A stretch of 64,000 nt of DNA from assembly GCF_022129445.1 (NCBI RefSeq), contig NZ_JADQAQ010000001.1:38562-102561 (forward strand), written 5' to 3'. The notes beneath the pieces are model-generated. The model made no database searches. It was not told the DNA's origin and was given only the letters and a program-made list of their open reading frames with translations. The stretch comes from Photobacterium sp. Ph5 (GTDB taxonomy: Bacteria > Pseudomonadota > Gammaproteobacteria > Enterobacterales > Vibrionaceae). The position numbers and the translations under genes were made by a program. Shown piece by piece: positions 46,987 to 55,004 of this stretch; position 1 is the stretch's first letter, and every line of letters begins with the position of its first letter.

Positions 46987-48447
46987 TTAACGAATTTGTA
47001 GAATATTCTGTTGTAGCTGGTTATTCACATCTAGTGCACGAGAGCTAGCTTGGAAGTTACGTTGCGCAGTGATCAAATCCACCAGCTCTTGGGTCATATC
47101 GATATTTGATTGTTCAAGCGTTCCACTTTTGACAGAGCCAAATGAGCCTTGAGATGCATCACCCCAAATCGCCTGACCTGATTCTTGGGTGGTATTCCAA
47201 AGCGTACCACCTAACTGTGCTAACCCTTGCTCATTAGAAACGCGCGCTAAGGCAACACGTCCTACAACGATATCTTTACCATTTGAATAAGACGCCAAAA
47301 TATTGCCTTCAGGATCGATATCAACTTTAGACAAATAACCTGTTGTAGCGCCATCAACGTCTTGGAATTTACGCACTTCAAACGCTGAAGCATATTGAGT
47401 GGGATCATCATAATCCATGGTTAATGCTTGCGTACCATCCGCACCACCGACATCAATACCAGACTCAGCAAATGTTTGCATTTGAATTTTCGTCGGAGAC
47501 CCTGGAACCGCAGGAACACCAGGAACTGCAGGTATTTCTGGTGTTCCTGTTTCAGGATCTGCTGGTATCGCAGGTGTACCAGGAATAGCATCTTTACCTT
47601 TAAGTAACTGTCCATTCTCATCAAACCGCATCACATACCCCATATGAGGTTCACCCGCAGCATTCGCTTTACCTACTGCGTCATAACCTGCAGGCAAGGA
47701 CCCAGCTTGAACATCCAATGCCACCTCGTCACCATTATTATTCGTGACTGTTTGGAATACTTCCCATGTGTTGGCATTTTTTGGAGTAGGCTCTGTAGCA
47801 TTAGGATCATATTTAGCCACATAGTAAGTCGTCATTTTATATGGCTTACCTAATGAGTCATAAATCGTCGATGAGGTTGATTTACTAAATGAATCTGAGT
47901 CTTTAAAATCAAACGGACTATTTTTAGGCGTTGTTTCTTTATTGGGTAAATTCAATGATACTTTTATTGTGCCTGACTTGGTTGGCTGACCAAACACGTC
48001 ATCAATTTTCATTGATTTTGCTTCATAAGACGCCACGGTATTTGAATCTTTATTAACGGGATAACCCAGTAAGAACTTACCTTCAGAATTCACTAACTCA
48101 TTTTCATTATTTAAATGAAATGCACCATTACGGGTAAGGTTATTATTCGCAGGTTCATTTTTATTATCTGCCACAGCAAAAAAACCCGAACCAGATACAC
48201 GTAAATCTAACGGGTTATTGGTGTAAATACTGGAACCTTCGTGGAACTGCTGAGCAACGGTTGAGGTTTGTACGCCCCCACCCGTTGTGGTTTTGGCATT
48301 AGAGAAAATCGAATTAGAATAGACATCACCAAATTCAGCACGTGATTCTTTAAAACCAAAGGTGTTAGCATTGGCTATGTTATTACTGGTGGTATTTAGA
48401 TCTTTTTGAGCTGCACCTAAACCGCTCAACGCAATGTTCATACTCAT
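46987..48447 (-). CDS. flgE: FlgE, hook protein with Pro-rich repeat insertion
   Basis: FlgE is the hook subunit. The 486 residues begin SMNIALSGLGAAQKDLNTTS with NANTFGFKESRAEFGDVYSN, and end QELVDLITAQRNFQASSRAL. Between about residues 285 and 315 lies a Pro-rich stretch, IPGTPAIPADPETGTPEIPA followed by VPGVPAVPGSP. It is a set of short xPxxPA-type repeats not seen in typical FlgE and is probably a surface loop. flgE is fourth in flgBCDE. Confidence 0.96.
   Translation of the reverse strand: MSMNIALSGLGAAQKDLNTTSNNIANANTFGFKESRAEFGDVYSNSIFSNAKTTTGGGVQTSTVAQQFHEGSSIYTNNPLDLRVSGSGFFAVADNKNEPANNNLTRNGAFHLNNENELVNSEGKFLLGYPVNKDSNTVASYEAKSMKIDDVFGQPTKSGTIKVSLNLPNKETTPKNSPFDFKDSDSFSKSTSSTIYDSLGKPYKMTTYYVAKYDPNATEPTPKNANTWEVFQTVTNNNGDEVALDVQAGSLPAGYDAVGKANAAGEPHMGYVMRFDENGQLLKGKDAIPGTPAIPADPETGTPEIPAVPGVPAVPGSPTKIQMQTFAESGIDVGGADGTQALTMDYDDPTQYASAFEVRKFQDVDGATTGYLSKVDIDPEGNILASYSNGKDIVVGRVALARVSNEQGLAQLGGTLWNTTQESGQAIWGDASQGSFGSVKSGTLEQSNIDMTQELVDLITAQRNFQASSRALDVNNQLQQNILQIR
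47500..47592 (-). repeat. Pro-rich tandem repeat within flgE
   Basis: Degenerate triplet-based repeats encode PGTPAIP, PADPETG, TPEIPA, VPGVPA and VPGSP. The units are related to (I/V)PG(T/V)PA(I/V). Slippage or unequal crossing over is the likely origin. Confidence 0.75.
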
Positions 48448-48453
48448 ATTCGA

Positions 48454-49179
48454 TTATCCTTTTTGTGTTGCTTTGCCAATTTGTAGAACATCAGCCAATT
48501 GAACTGGCTTATCGAAGCCAGCAAGATTTAACATCACCTGACCGTCGTTATTCCCTAATAAAACGCTATTCACGTTTGCGTGTGTAAGCACTTCAAAATT
48601 CTGGCTTTCGCCTTTTACATTGCCTGACACAGAAAACTTATACATTCCTTGCGGCATAATGTTGCCATCATCATCTTTACCATCCCATGTAAAGGGATGT
48701 TCACCGGCTGATTTAGCACCAAGGCTCATGGTTTTGACCAATTCACCTTGTTCATTTTCAACTCGCAACATAGCGTTATCAACGCTTTGCGTTAAACGCG
48801 TCATGCCAGACATTTCGCCTTCACTACTGCGCATTGCGGTTGAATTAGGAATAAGTACATCTTGTCCAACAAGAGAAGAAGCTTGTAGTGCTTGATTTGA
48901 TGTCATTGCACTATTTAATGAGCCAAACTGCTCATTCATTTTGTTAATGCCATCAACGGTGGCGAATGATGCCATTTGCGCGATCATTTGATCATTACTT
49001 ACAGGTTTAAACGGATCTTGCTGTGCTAATTGTTTGGTTAGCAATGATAAGAAATCATCTTGCTTCAGCTGATTTTTTCCTGTGACTTCTTGCTCTTGTT
49101 CAACTTTCTTATCTTGCATGCTTTTTAGCTGGTCAAGGTAAGAAAGATTGCTGTTTCCTGCACCATTAATTGTGCTCAT
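48454..49179 (-). CDS. flgD: FlgD, hook cap protein
   Basis: FlgD caps the growing hook. The 241 residues contain LKQDDFLSLLTKQLAQQDPF with KPVSNDQMIAQMASFATVDG, a core hallmark, and an FnIII/tudor-type C-domain (GEHPFTWDGKDDDGNIMPQG). It lies 17 nt before flgC in genome order and 6 nt from flgE. Confidence 0.97.
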   Translation of the reverse strand: MSTINGAGNSNLSYLDQLKSMQDKKVEQEQEVTGKNQLKQDDFLSLLTKQLAQQDPFKPVSNDQMIAQMASFATVDGINKMNEQFGSLNSAMTSNQALQASSLVGQDVLIPNSTAMRSSEGEMSGMTRLTQSVDNAMLRVENEQGELVKTMSLGAKSAGEHPFTWDGKDDDGNIMPQGMYKFSVSGNVKGESQNFEVLTHANVNSVLLGNNDGQVMLNLAGFDKPVQLADVLQIGKATQKG

Positions 49180-49196
49180 AATGACAACTCCTTACC

Positions 49197-49613
49197 TTAT
49201 TTACCCATCTGCAAGGTTTTCATTAGCATCTGCTTACTCGCATCAGCTACCTGAACATTATTTTGATATGAGCGAGATGCCGAAATCATATTCGCCATCT
49301 CTTCCATCACATTAACGTTGGGCTTATAAATAAAGCCTTCAGCATTTGCCATCGGATGCTCAGGATTGTATTCAGCGGATAACGGCTTATCACTTTCAAC
49401 AATCCCTTTAACTTGCACAGGTACGCTACTATTTTGATGATAAGACGCAGAGTCTAATGCAGCGGCAAAAATAGGATGACGAGCTTTATAGGTTTCTTCT
49501 GCTGAGCTACTGACACTGTTGGCGTTAGCAAGGTTACTTGATGTGGTATTTAAACGTACAGATTCAGCACTCATTGCCGATCCCGTTACATTAAAAACAT
49601 TAAATAAACTCAT
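49197..49613 (-). CDS. flgC: FlgC, proximal rod protein
   Basis: The 138 residues begin MSLFNVFNVTGSAMSAESVR with LNTTSSNLANANSVSSSAEE, and contain YNPEHPMANAEGFIYKPNVN with VMEEMANMISASRSYQNNVQ near the end. FlgC joins FlgB, FlgF and FlgG in the rod. It lies 2 nt after flgB. Confidence 0.98.
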   Translation of the reverse strand: MSLFNVFNVTGSAMSAESVRLNTTSSNLANANSVSSSAEETYKARHPIFAAALDSASYHQNSSVPVQVKGIVESDKPLSAEYNPEHPMANAEGFIYKPNVNVMEEMANMISASRSYQNNVQVADASKQMLMKTLQMGK

Positions 49614-49615
49614 TC

Positions 49616-50011
49616 TTATTCCCCTTTCAATGCCTTGCTCAGGTTCTTAAATTTCGAACCTAAAAAATCCAGCGATGCTTGATATTCAATACTATTTTGC
49701 ATAAACAAGTTTTGCTCTAGTTGTGCATCCACCGTGTTGCCATCCCCTGTATCCGGCTGTGTTGGCACGCGATATTTTTGCTCGCCACTGACTTGTGTAG
49801 AGGCATTAATGTGCCGCCCATTTGTTCGGCTTAGGCCAATATCTGCCCCAGATGTTGCCGCTTTAAGCGCACTACTGAAGTCTACATCTTTTGCTTTATA
49901 GCCCGGAGTATTGGCATTGGAGATATTACTCGCAAGGGTTTCTGCACGTTTTTCACGTACACCAACAGTATGCTGATGAACCCCTAATGCTTTATCGAAC
50001 GAAATGGACAT
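49616..50011 (-). CDS. flgB: FlgB, proximal rod protein
   Basis: FlgB is the rod subunit next to FliE, and this gene leads flgBCDE. The ATG at 50011 (MSISFDKALGVHQHTVGVRE) is preceded by GTGGAGG with good spacing and gives 131 residues. A TTG at 50026 is only an extension of the frame. LASNISNANTPGYKAKDVDF is the family hallmark. The sigma-54 promoter at 50043-50060 is just upstream. Confidence 0.97.
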   Translation of the reverse strand: MSISFDKALGVHQHTVGVREKRAETLASNISNANTPGYKAKDVDFSSALKAATSGADIGLSRTNGRHINASTQVSGEQKYRVPTQPDTGDGNTVDAQLEQNLFMQNSIEYQASLDFLGSKFKNLSKALKGE

Positions 50012-50042
50012 ATATTGCCTCCACAATTACTTAGCAGTAATA

Positions 50043-50060
50043 AAGCAAAGACAGTGCCAA
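50043..50060 (-). promoter_or_regulatory. Sigma-54 promoter of flgBCDE
   Basis: The minus strand reads TTGGCACTGTCTTTGCT. This matches the consensus TGGCAC-N5-TTGCT fully, and it is the best sigma-54 site in the window. Expected start is near 50033, about 22 nt before the flgB ATG. Confidence 0.9.
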
Positions 50061-50121
50061 TTTTAAGAATTGAGAAATTAAGAAGATGGTTGGTTACTAG
50101 AGAGGATAATAATTAACTAAA

Positions 50122-50157
50122 AAGCGCTACACGCAATATTAACAAGCGGTAGCGCTT
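50122..50157 (-). terminator. Terminator after cheR
   Basis: AAGCGCTAC and GTAGCGCTT pair perfectly over 9 bp around an 18-nt loop, and the minus strand continues TTTAGTTAATT. It ends cheV-cheR before flgB. Confidence 0.75.
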
Positions 50158-50163
50158 CTTCAA

Positions 50164-50991
50164 TTAACGGAGTTTATAAATGATGCCTGGATTACAACGG
50201 ATCATTTCAAATTTTTCCGTTAACCCTGTTAGCGACTCTGATGCCCCTAAGAACAAATAGCCGCCAGGGTTTAAGCTTGCCGCTAATTGATTTAATACTT
50301 TCGATTTCATTTCTGGTGAGAAATAAATCAAGACATTACGACAGAAAATAATGTCAAATTTCCCCAATAATGCATAACTATCTTTAAGGTTTTGCGGCCT
50401 AAAATTAACCATTTGTTTAACTTGATTGTTAACTCGCATACGACCATCACCATTGTCTTCAAAAAACATACGGCGACGTTCCGGCGATAGCCCTCGGCTT
50501 AAAGCAAGATTGTCATACACACCCGCTCGGCATGTTTCCAGCATCGTCTGTGAGATATCGGTTGCTGTAATTTGAATAGATGGCAGTAAACCAGGGCGCT
50601 TAGCTTGGGTTTCTAAAACACTCATCGCCATCGAATACGGTTCTTGACCTGATGAACTCGCTGCAGACCAAATCTTTATTGGTTTTTTATTTGCTGCAAG
50701 TTCTGGCAAAATTTTGTCAGATAAAACGGTAAAAGGATAACCGTCACGAAACCACAATGTTTCATTGGTTGTCATTGCATCAACGGCGGCAATACGTAGT
50801 TCACGATTACGACCTGATAATACATTCTGCAACAAGTCTGAAAGCGACGATAAAGAAAAACGATTCACTAACGGGCTTAAACGACTGCGTACTAAATATT
50901 GCTTGCTATCGCCTAATACGATGCCACATTGTGACTCAAGAAAACGGCAAAATTCACGATATTCTTGGTCATTTACAGTTACTGCTGTCAT
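50164..50991 (-). CDS. cheR: CheR, receptor methyltransferase
   Basis: CheR methylates glutamates on chemoreceptors using S-adenosylmethionine and is countered by CheB. The 275 residues show the N-domain (REFCRFLESQCGIVLGDSKQ), the SAM-binding region (IKIWSAASSSGQEPYSMAMS) and FDIIFCRNVLIYFSPEMK. Length and architecture are standard. It lies 73 nt after cheV, next to flgA, as in Vibrio. Confidence 0.97.
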   Translation of the reverse strand: MTAVTVNDQEYREFCRFLESQCGIVLGDSKQYLVRSRLSPLVNRFSLSSLSDLLQNVLSGRNRELRIAAVDAMTTNETLWFRDGYPFTVLSDKILPELAANKKPIKIWSAASSSGQEPYSMAMSVLETQAKRPGLLPSIQITATDISQTMLETCRAGVYDNLALSRGLSPERRRMFFEDNGDGRMRVNNQVKQMVNFRPQNLKDSYALLGKFDIIFCRNVLIYFSPEMKSKVLNQLAASLNPGGYLFLGASESLTGLTEKFEMIRCNPGIIYKLR

Positions 50992-51064
50992 TTACAACTC
51001 TTCTTTGTCAGTACGTTTCGGCATTAAATGCTCAATAATTTATAATAATTTTTAGCGGCTATAC

Positions 51065-51994
51065 CTATTCAATTACTTTCTCAGGCATTGCCCCTTTAAC
51101 CGCTCGACCTAATTCATCTGGATTAAATTTAGGAATAAAGGCATTCGCACCTACACGCTCAACCATGGCTTGGTTAAATACGCCACTTAATGATGTGTGC
51201 AAAATAACGTGTAAGTCTTTTAATTTAGGATCATTTCTTATTTCAGCCGTTAATGTATATCCATCCATTTCAGGCATTTCAATATCAGAAATAATTAATG
51301 CAAGTTGCTCATAAATAGAGCCTTGTGATGCCATTTCACGCAACTTAGTAATGGCTTCTTTACCATCTTTAACTAATACACATTCACAACCAATCGCTTC
51401 TATCGCTCGTTGTACCTGCTTACGTGCCACTGTTGAATCATCAGCAACAAGAACGCGACGCACTGCAGGGCCATTTTCAACCAACTCTTCAAGCACTGTT
51501 CCTGTGATATTGGTATTAACTGGCGAGATTTCATCGAGAATTTTTTCAACATCTAAAATTTCAACTAATTCACCGTCTATTTCTGTCACCGCCGTCAGAT
51601 AGTTACTTCGACCAGCACCTTGAGGAGGCGGAAGAATCGATTCCCAATTCATATTAATAATGCGTTCAACAGAAGACACAAGGAAACCTTGAATAGAGCG
51701 ATTAAATTCCGAAATGATAATAAAGCAATTGGTTAAATCGGTGATTGGACGTCCGCCGGTCGCTAAGCTCATATCAATAACAGAAATGGTTTGCCCTCGA
51801 ATATGAGCAACACCTTTAATCAATGGATGTAAATTCGGCATTGATGTTAATTGGGGACATTGCAGAACTTCTTTAACTTTAAAAACGTTAATGCCATAAC
51901 GCTGACGTCGATTAAGACGAAATGTCAGCAGCTCTAATCGGTTTTGCCCAACTAATTGTGTCCGCTGATTAACTGAATCTAAAATACCTGTCAT
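51065..51994 (-). CDS. cheV: CheV, CheW-receiver hybrid coupling protein
   Basis: CheV is a scaffold with an N-terminal CheW domain (about 15-155; QNRLELLTFRLNRRQRYGIN, HIRGQTISVIDMSLATG) and a C-terminal receiver (about 175-305; VLVADDSTVARKQV, acceptor Asp in IISDIEMPEMDGY). The 309-residue length is usual. It precedes cheR and is divergent from flgA. Confidence 0.97.
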   Translation of the reverse strand: MTGILDSVNQRTQLVGQNRLELLTFRLNRRQRYGINVFKVKEVLQCPQLTSMPNLHPLIKGVAHIRGQTISVIDMSLATGGRPITDLTNCFIIISEFNRSIQGFLVSSVERIINMNWESILPPPQGAGRSNYLTAVTEIDGELVEILDVEKILDEISPVNTNITGTVLEELVENGPAVRRVLVADDSTVARKQVQRAIEAIGCECVLVKDGKEAITKLREMASQGSIYEQLALIISDIEMPEMDGYTLTAEIRNDPKLKDLHVILHTSLSGVFNQAMVERVGANAFIPKFNPDELGRAVKGAMPEKVIE

Positions 51995-52145
51995 TGGATA
52001 AACTCCCTGTAGTGTTATAAATCCGCGCTCGCGAACACACGTTATCCACTCACGATCACATCTGATAAATAATCAAGATATTAGAATATCTACCTATAAG
52101 TACGAATGTTATAGTAATTCTAACCATGACCAAAGAGCATTTACC

Positions 52146-52853
52146 GTGACAAGCCACAGAGATCAAAAACTCTTGCCAATTTTTATCGGCTTTTTGCTAT
52201 TTTTCTTTAGTACAAATATCTTCGCTTCCGATTATAACGTGCTAGATTCCGTGGAAAAATCTGCTGAAAACCTAATAAAACAGCAAGTTACCTTACCAGA
52301 AAAAGGGGAATTAAAAGTTACAGCAGCAGAGCTTGATAACCGTCTTCGCTTTTCTACTTGTTCGGCACCACTTGAAGCCACTCTACCCGGTAAACAAAAC
52401 TTAAGTGGTAATGTTACTGTGCTTGTTAAATGCCCTACCGAAAACTGGCAGCTTTATGTCCCTGTAAGCGTGCAATTAACACTACCTAAAGTTGTTGCTA
52501 GTGTTGCTCTTGGTCGAGGCATGGTTATTACTCGAGATAAACTTTCCGTTCAAATGGTTGAAAGTCGTTTCCAACGAGGCAATAGCTTTGAAGATCCTAA
52601 TGAAATCATAGGATCAAAAGTTAAACGCTCAGTAAAATTAGGAGAAATGATCCAAGCCCGTGATATTTGTTTAGTATGCCGTAACGACACTGTCATTATC
52701 CGTGCCGGAACAGGCGGACTAAATATAGTAACAGAAGGTAAAGCGCTGTCTGACGGGGCTATCGGTGAAGAGATCCGAGTTCAGAATAGAACATCAAGAC
52801 GCATGATTGATGCTATTATTACCGCAGTTGGTGAAGTAACCGTAAAGTATTAG
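52146..52853 (+). CDS. flgA: FlgA, P-ring assembly chaperone
   Basis: FlgA is the periplasmic chaperone for P-ring formation. It begins at a GTG and has a signal peptide (about 1-30, LPIFIGFLLFFFSTNIFASD). The family core includes RLRFSTCSAPLEATLPGKQN, RGMVITRDKLSVQMVESR and an SAF-like region (GLNIVTEGKALSDGAIGEEI). It has four or more Cys, as expected in the periplasm. It is divergent from cheV and followed by flgM. Confidence 0.96.
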   Translation: MTSHRDQKLLPIFIGFLLFFFSTNIFASDYNVLDSVEKSAENLIKQQVTLPEKGELKVTAAELDNRLRFSTCSAPLEATLPGKQNLSGNVTVLVKCPTENWQLYVPVSVQLTLPKVVASVALGRGMVITRDKLSVQMVESRFQRGNSFEDPNEIIGSKVKRSVKLGEMIQARDICLVCRNDTVIIRAGTGGLNIVTEGKALSDGAIGEEIRVQNRTSRRMIDAIITAVGEVTVKY

Positions 52854-52910
52854 TCAGAAAAGTTGATTTCGCATGACGATAAATAAATCATTTTATCTGC
52901 ATAATATTTA

Positions 52911-52938
52911 CTAAAGTCTGTTCACACTTTGCCGATAG
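52911..52938 (+). promoter_or_regulatory. Sigma-28 (FliA) promoter of flgMN
   Basis: CTAAAG-N14-GCCGATAG matches the FliA consensus and has the same spacing as the flagellin site. Expected start is near 52945, about 30 nt before flgM. This gives FlgM synthesis feedback under FliA control. Confidence 0.88.
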
Positions 52939-52973
52939 CTAAGTATCACCGTTAATTATCAAGGTAAAACATT

Positions 52974-53285
52974 ATGGCAAGTATTGATCACCTACGTGGC
53001 GGACAACCTGTAAATACCACACGTGTTGGCCAACAAAAAACCACCACAACGGAAGAGCAAACTACCACGTCAAACATTGCTAAAGAGCAACATGACGAAG
53101 TATCTTTAAGCTCTCAAGGTAAAGCTGTGGGACAAATTCATCAACAATTAGCAACAGAGCCAAGCTTTGATGCTGGAAAAGTGGCAGAGATCAAACAAGC
53201 AATTGCAAATGGCTCATATACTATTGATGCCGATAAACTTGCATCAAATATGTTAAAGTTCGAAGACGAGCTTAATGGGCTTTAA
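52974..53285 (+). CDS. flgM: FlgM, anti-sigma-28 factor
   Basis: FlgM binds FliA until it is exported through the finished hook. The 103 residues begin MASIDHLRGGQPVNTTRVGQ, and the C-terminal sigma-binding part contains DAGKVAEIKQAIANGSYTID followed by ADKLASNMLKFEDEL, typical of the family. A Thr/Gln-rich region (about 20-35) lies between. It is first in flgMN. Confidence 0.97.
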   Translation: MASIDHLRGGQPVNTTRVGQQKTTTTEEQTTTSNIAKEQHDEVSLSSQGKAVGQIHQQLATEPSFDAGKVAEIKQAIANGSYTIDADKLASNMLKFEDELNGL

Positions 53286-53320
53286 GATAACACCTGCATA
53301 CTAGAATTGAGATCAGCGTA

Positions 53321-53749
53321 ATGAAACAGACACTTGGTCAACTGCTTGAAATTCAACAAACCACCTTATTGTCTTTAATCGATCTTCTCAAACAAGAAAG
53401 AGTAGCAATAACTCGCCGCAAGGCGTTAGAAATAGAACAAATTGCCAAAGAGAAGTTAGATCTGATCTACAAAGTCCAGCAACATGATTATTTATTATCT
53501 TCCCATGAAGAGCGCGACCAGTTAACGCAGATCGACGAATACCAAACACAAGTGAAGACGATTCAAGATCTAGTGGAAGAATGCCAACAGTATAATGATA
53601 TCAATGGCGAAGTATTACAGCGCGCTCACCTCAGCTTTCATAAGCTAAATAATTTATTCCAGCAAAGTCGTGGGCGGCACCAAATGACCTACAATTGTGA
53701 TGGAATCGCACAAAATGTTCGTTCATTAGGTACCAACCTAAAAGCGTAA
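53321..53749 (+). CDS. flgN: FlgN, chaperone for FlgK and FlgL
   Basis: FlgN keeps the junction proteins FlgK and FlgL unfolded for export. The 142-residue helical protein begins MKQTLGQLLEIQQTTLLSLI and has long Gln/Glu-rich coiled segments (ITRRKALEIEQIAKEKLDLI). It follows flgM by 35 nt and converges with flgP, with 3 nt between stops. Identity rests on position, length and composition. Confidence 0.93.
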   Translation: MKQTLGQLLEIQQTTLLSLIDLLKQERVAITRRKALEIEQIAKEKLDLIYKVQQHDYLLSSHEERDQLTQIDEYQTQVKTIQDLVEECQQYNDINGEVLQRAHLSFHKLNNLFQQSRGRHQMTYNCDGIAQNVRSLGTNLKA

Positions 53750-53752
53750 TCG

Positions 53753-54214
53753 TTAAAACATGACTTCTTGTTTATTCGGTACATGAAACACTTCACCGTG
53801 TTGCTTCATTCGTTCCATCAAACCAATGTTTAACTCCATTTCAGTGACATAACTGTCACCGACAGGATAACTACGAATAACTTTTGCTCCACGAATAACA
53901 CCATCTACTGCGCCATCTGTACTTTCATACCCTAATTGCTGATCATCAAGCGATGTTGTGGCACTAATACGTAATCCATAGATTTGCTCTGATAATTCGC
54001 GGTAAGCATCTAACTTAGAAGCGCGCATTGCACGAATACTTTTTTCTTCTTTTGTTCGCCCTTTTTGCTCACTAATTGAAGCATACCCTACCGCTTGGAT
54101 CACATCTTTACTTTGGGTTAAATCAGGACCTGGAACCGTTGCACTGCCTGATGTTGTATTAGTACAACCTGACAGTAATAACATCGCAGCAGCTAAAGCC
54201 ACATAATATTTCAT
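53753..54214 (-). CDS. flgP: FlgP, outer-membrane flagellar lipoprotein
   Basis: FlgP belongs to the LPP20 family and stabilises the outer disk of the Vibrio flagellum. The 153-residue precursor has a lipoprotein signal with LLLSGCTNT (lipobox LSGC at about 14-17). The body has YASISEQKGRTKEEKSIRAM with RASKLDAYRELSEQIYGLRI, the LPP20 hallmark. It is 10 nt after flgO. Confidence 0.95.
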   Translation of the reverse strand: MKYYVALAAAMLLLSGCTNTTSGSATVPGPDLTQSKDVIQAVGYASISEQKGRTKEEKSIRAMRASKLDAYRELSEQIYGLRISATTSLDDQQLGYESTDGAVDGVIRGAKVIRSYPVGDSYVTEMELNIGLMERMKQHGEVFHVPNKQEVMF

Positions 54215-54224
54215 TGTTACTTCC

Positions 54225-54860
54225 TTACGGCTTTAAAATTACATTATTATCAGGACGGTTACGCACATCTGTACGCATAATGACCCCATTTCGTAACTGA
54301 ATCTTATTCATAAAATCCAAATCTCGACCAATACGCTCTGCCGGAAGAAAACCCTGTGCTGTAGCAATAACCACATTTGAGCGCATACCGATAATTCGAG
54401 CATTAATGAGCACACCACCACTTTGACGCAGCATTGTGCCTGTTAGCACGTAATCAACAGGTTGCTGTGACGCTAATTCTTTCCAGTTGCGACTAATACT
54501 AAAATCGCCATTACGCGTCACTTTAATTACCCCTGTTGACTTATAGTCAACCACTGTAAAACCACGTTGCTGCATTTGGTACATGAAGTTTTCACTCACT
54601 ACATTACCTAGCCAGTTAGTTTCCGTCATATCTTGTAAATCAACAAACGAGGTAACAGCTAATGGCGTACTCGCCGTTAAATATTGGTTCGACGTTACCA
54701 ATTGATTCGCTAATCCTTCAATAAAATAATCAACGGTATGTCTTGGCGTGTCTGATAAAGAGTAAGCGCCTGATGAGTATTTCTCTTTACCGTTATAAAC
54801 CGGAGGTGCGGCACAAGCAGTCATCGCTAACGACAACACAATTACAATCCACTTATTCAT
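54225..54860 (-). CDS. flgO: FlgO, outer-membrane flagellar lipoprotein
   Basis: FlgO, with FlgP and FlgT, belongs to the Vibrio basal-body H-ring/outer-disk set. The 211-residue precursor has a lipobox (LAMTACAAPP at about 13-18). The FlgO domain follows (TASTPLAVTSFVDLQDMTET, QPVDYVLTGTMLRQSGGVLI). A sigma-54-like promoter lies at 54976-54993. Confidence 0.95.
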   Translation of the reverse strand: MNKWIVIVLSLAMTACAAPPVYNGKEKYSSGAYSLSDTPRHTVDYFIEGLANQLVTSNQYLTASTPLAVTSFVDLQDMTETNWLGNVVSENFMYQMQQRGFTVVDYKSTGVIKVTRNGDFSISRNWKELASQQPVDYVLTGTMLRQSGGVLINARIIGMRSNVVIATAQGFLPAERIGRDLDFMNKIQLRNGVIMRTDVRNRPDNNVILKP

Positions 54861-54933
54861 TACTTACCCGCCCTCAAATATTGTTTTCTTTATATCGTAC
54901 GAACATTTAAATTCTTTAATACAAGAGCCTAAT

Positions 54934-54951
54934 TGGGAACACTCTTTGCAT
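54934..54951 (+). promoter_or_regulatory. Possible sigma-54 promoter of flgT
   Basis: TGGGAACACTCTTTGCA has GG and GC exactly 10 nt apart and a perfect TTGCA, but a weaker -24 box. Expected start is near 54961, 44 nt before flgT. It forms a divergent pair with the flgO site. Confidence 0.55.
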
Positions 54952-54975
54952 TCAATTTTTCATCGAACTATTAAA

Positions 54976-54993
54976 AAGCAAAAAACATACCTA
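54976..54993 (-). promoter_or_regulatory. Possible sigma-54 promoter of flgOP
   Basis: The minus strand reads TAGGTATGTTTTTTGCT. GG and GC are exactly 10 nt apart with a perfect TTGCT, but the -24 box departs from consensus. Expected start is near 54966, leaving a leader of about 106 nt. FlrC control of flgOP is known in Vibrio cholerae. Confidence 0.55.
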
Positions 54994-55004
54994 AATGGGC
55001 TTTT

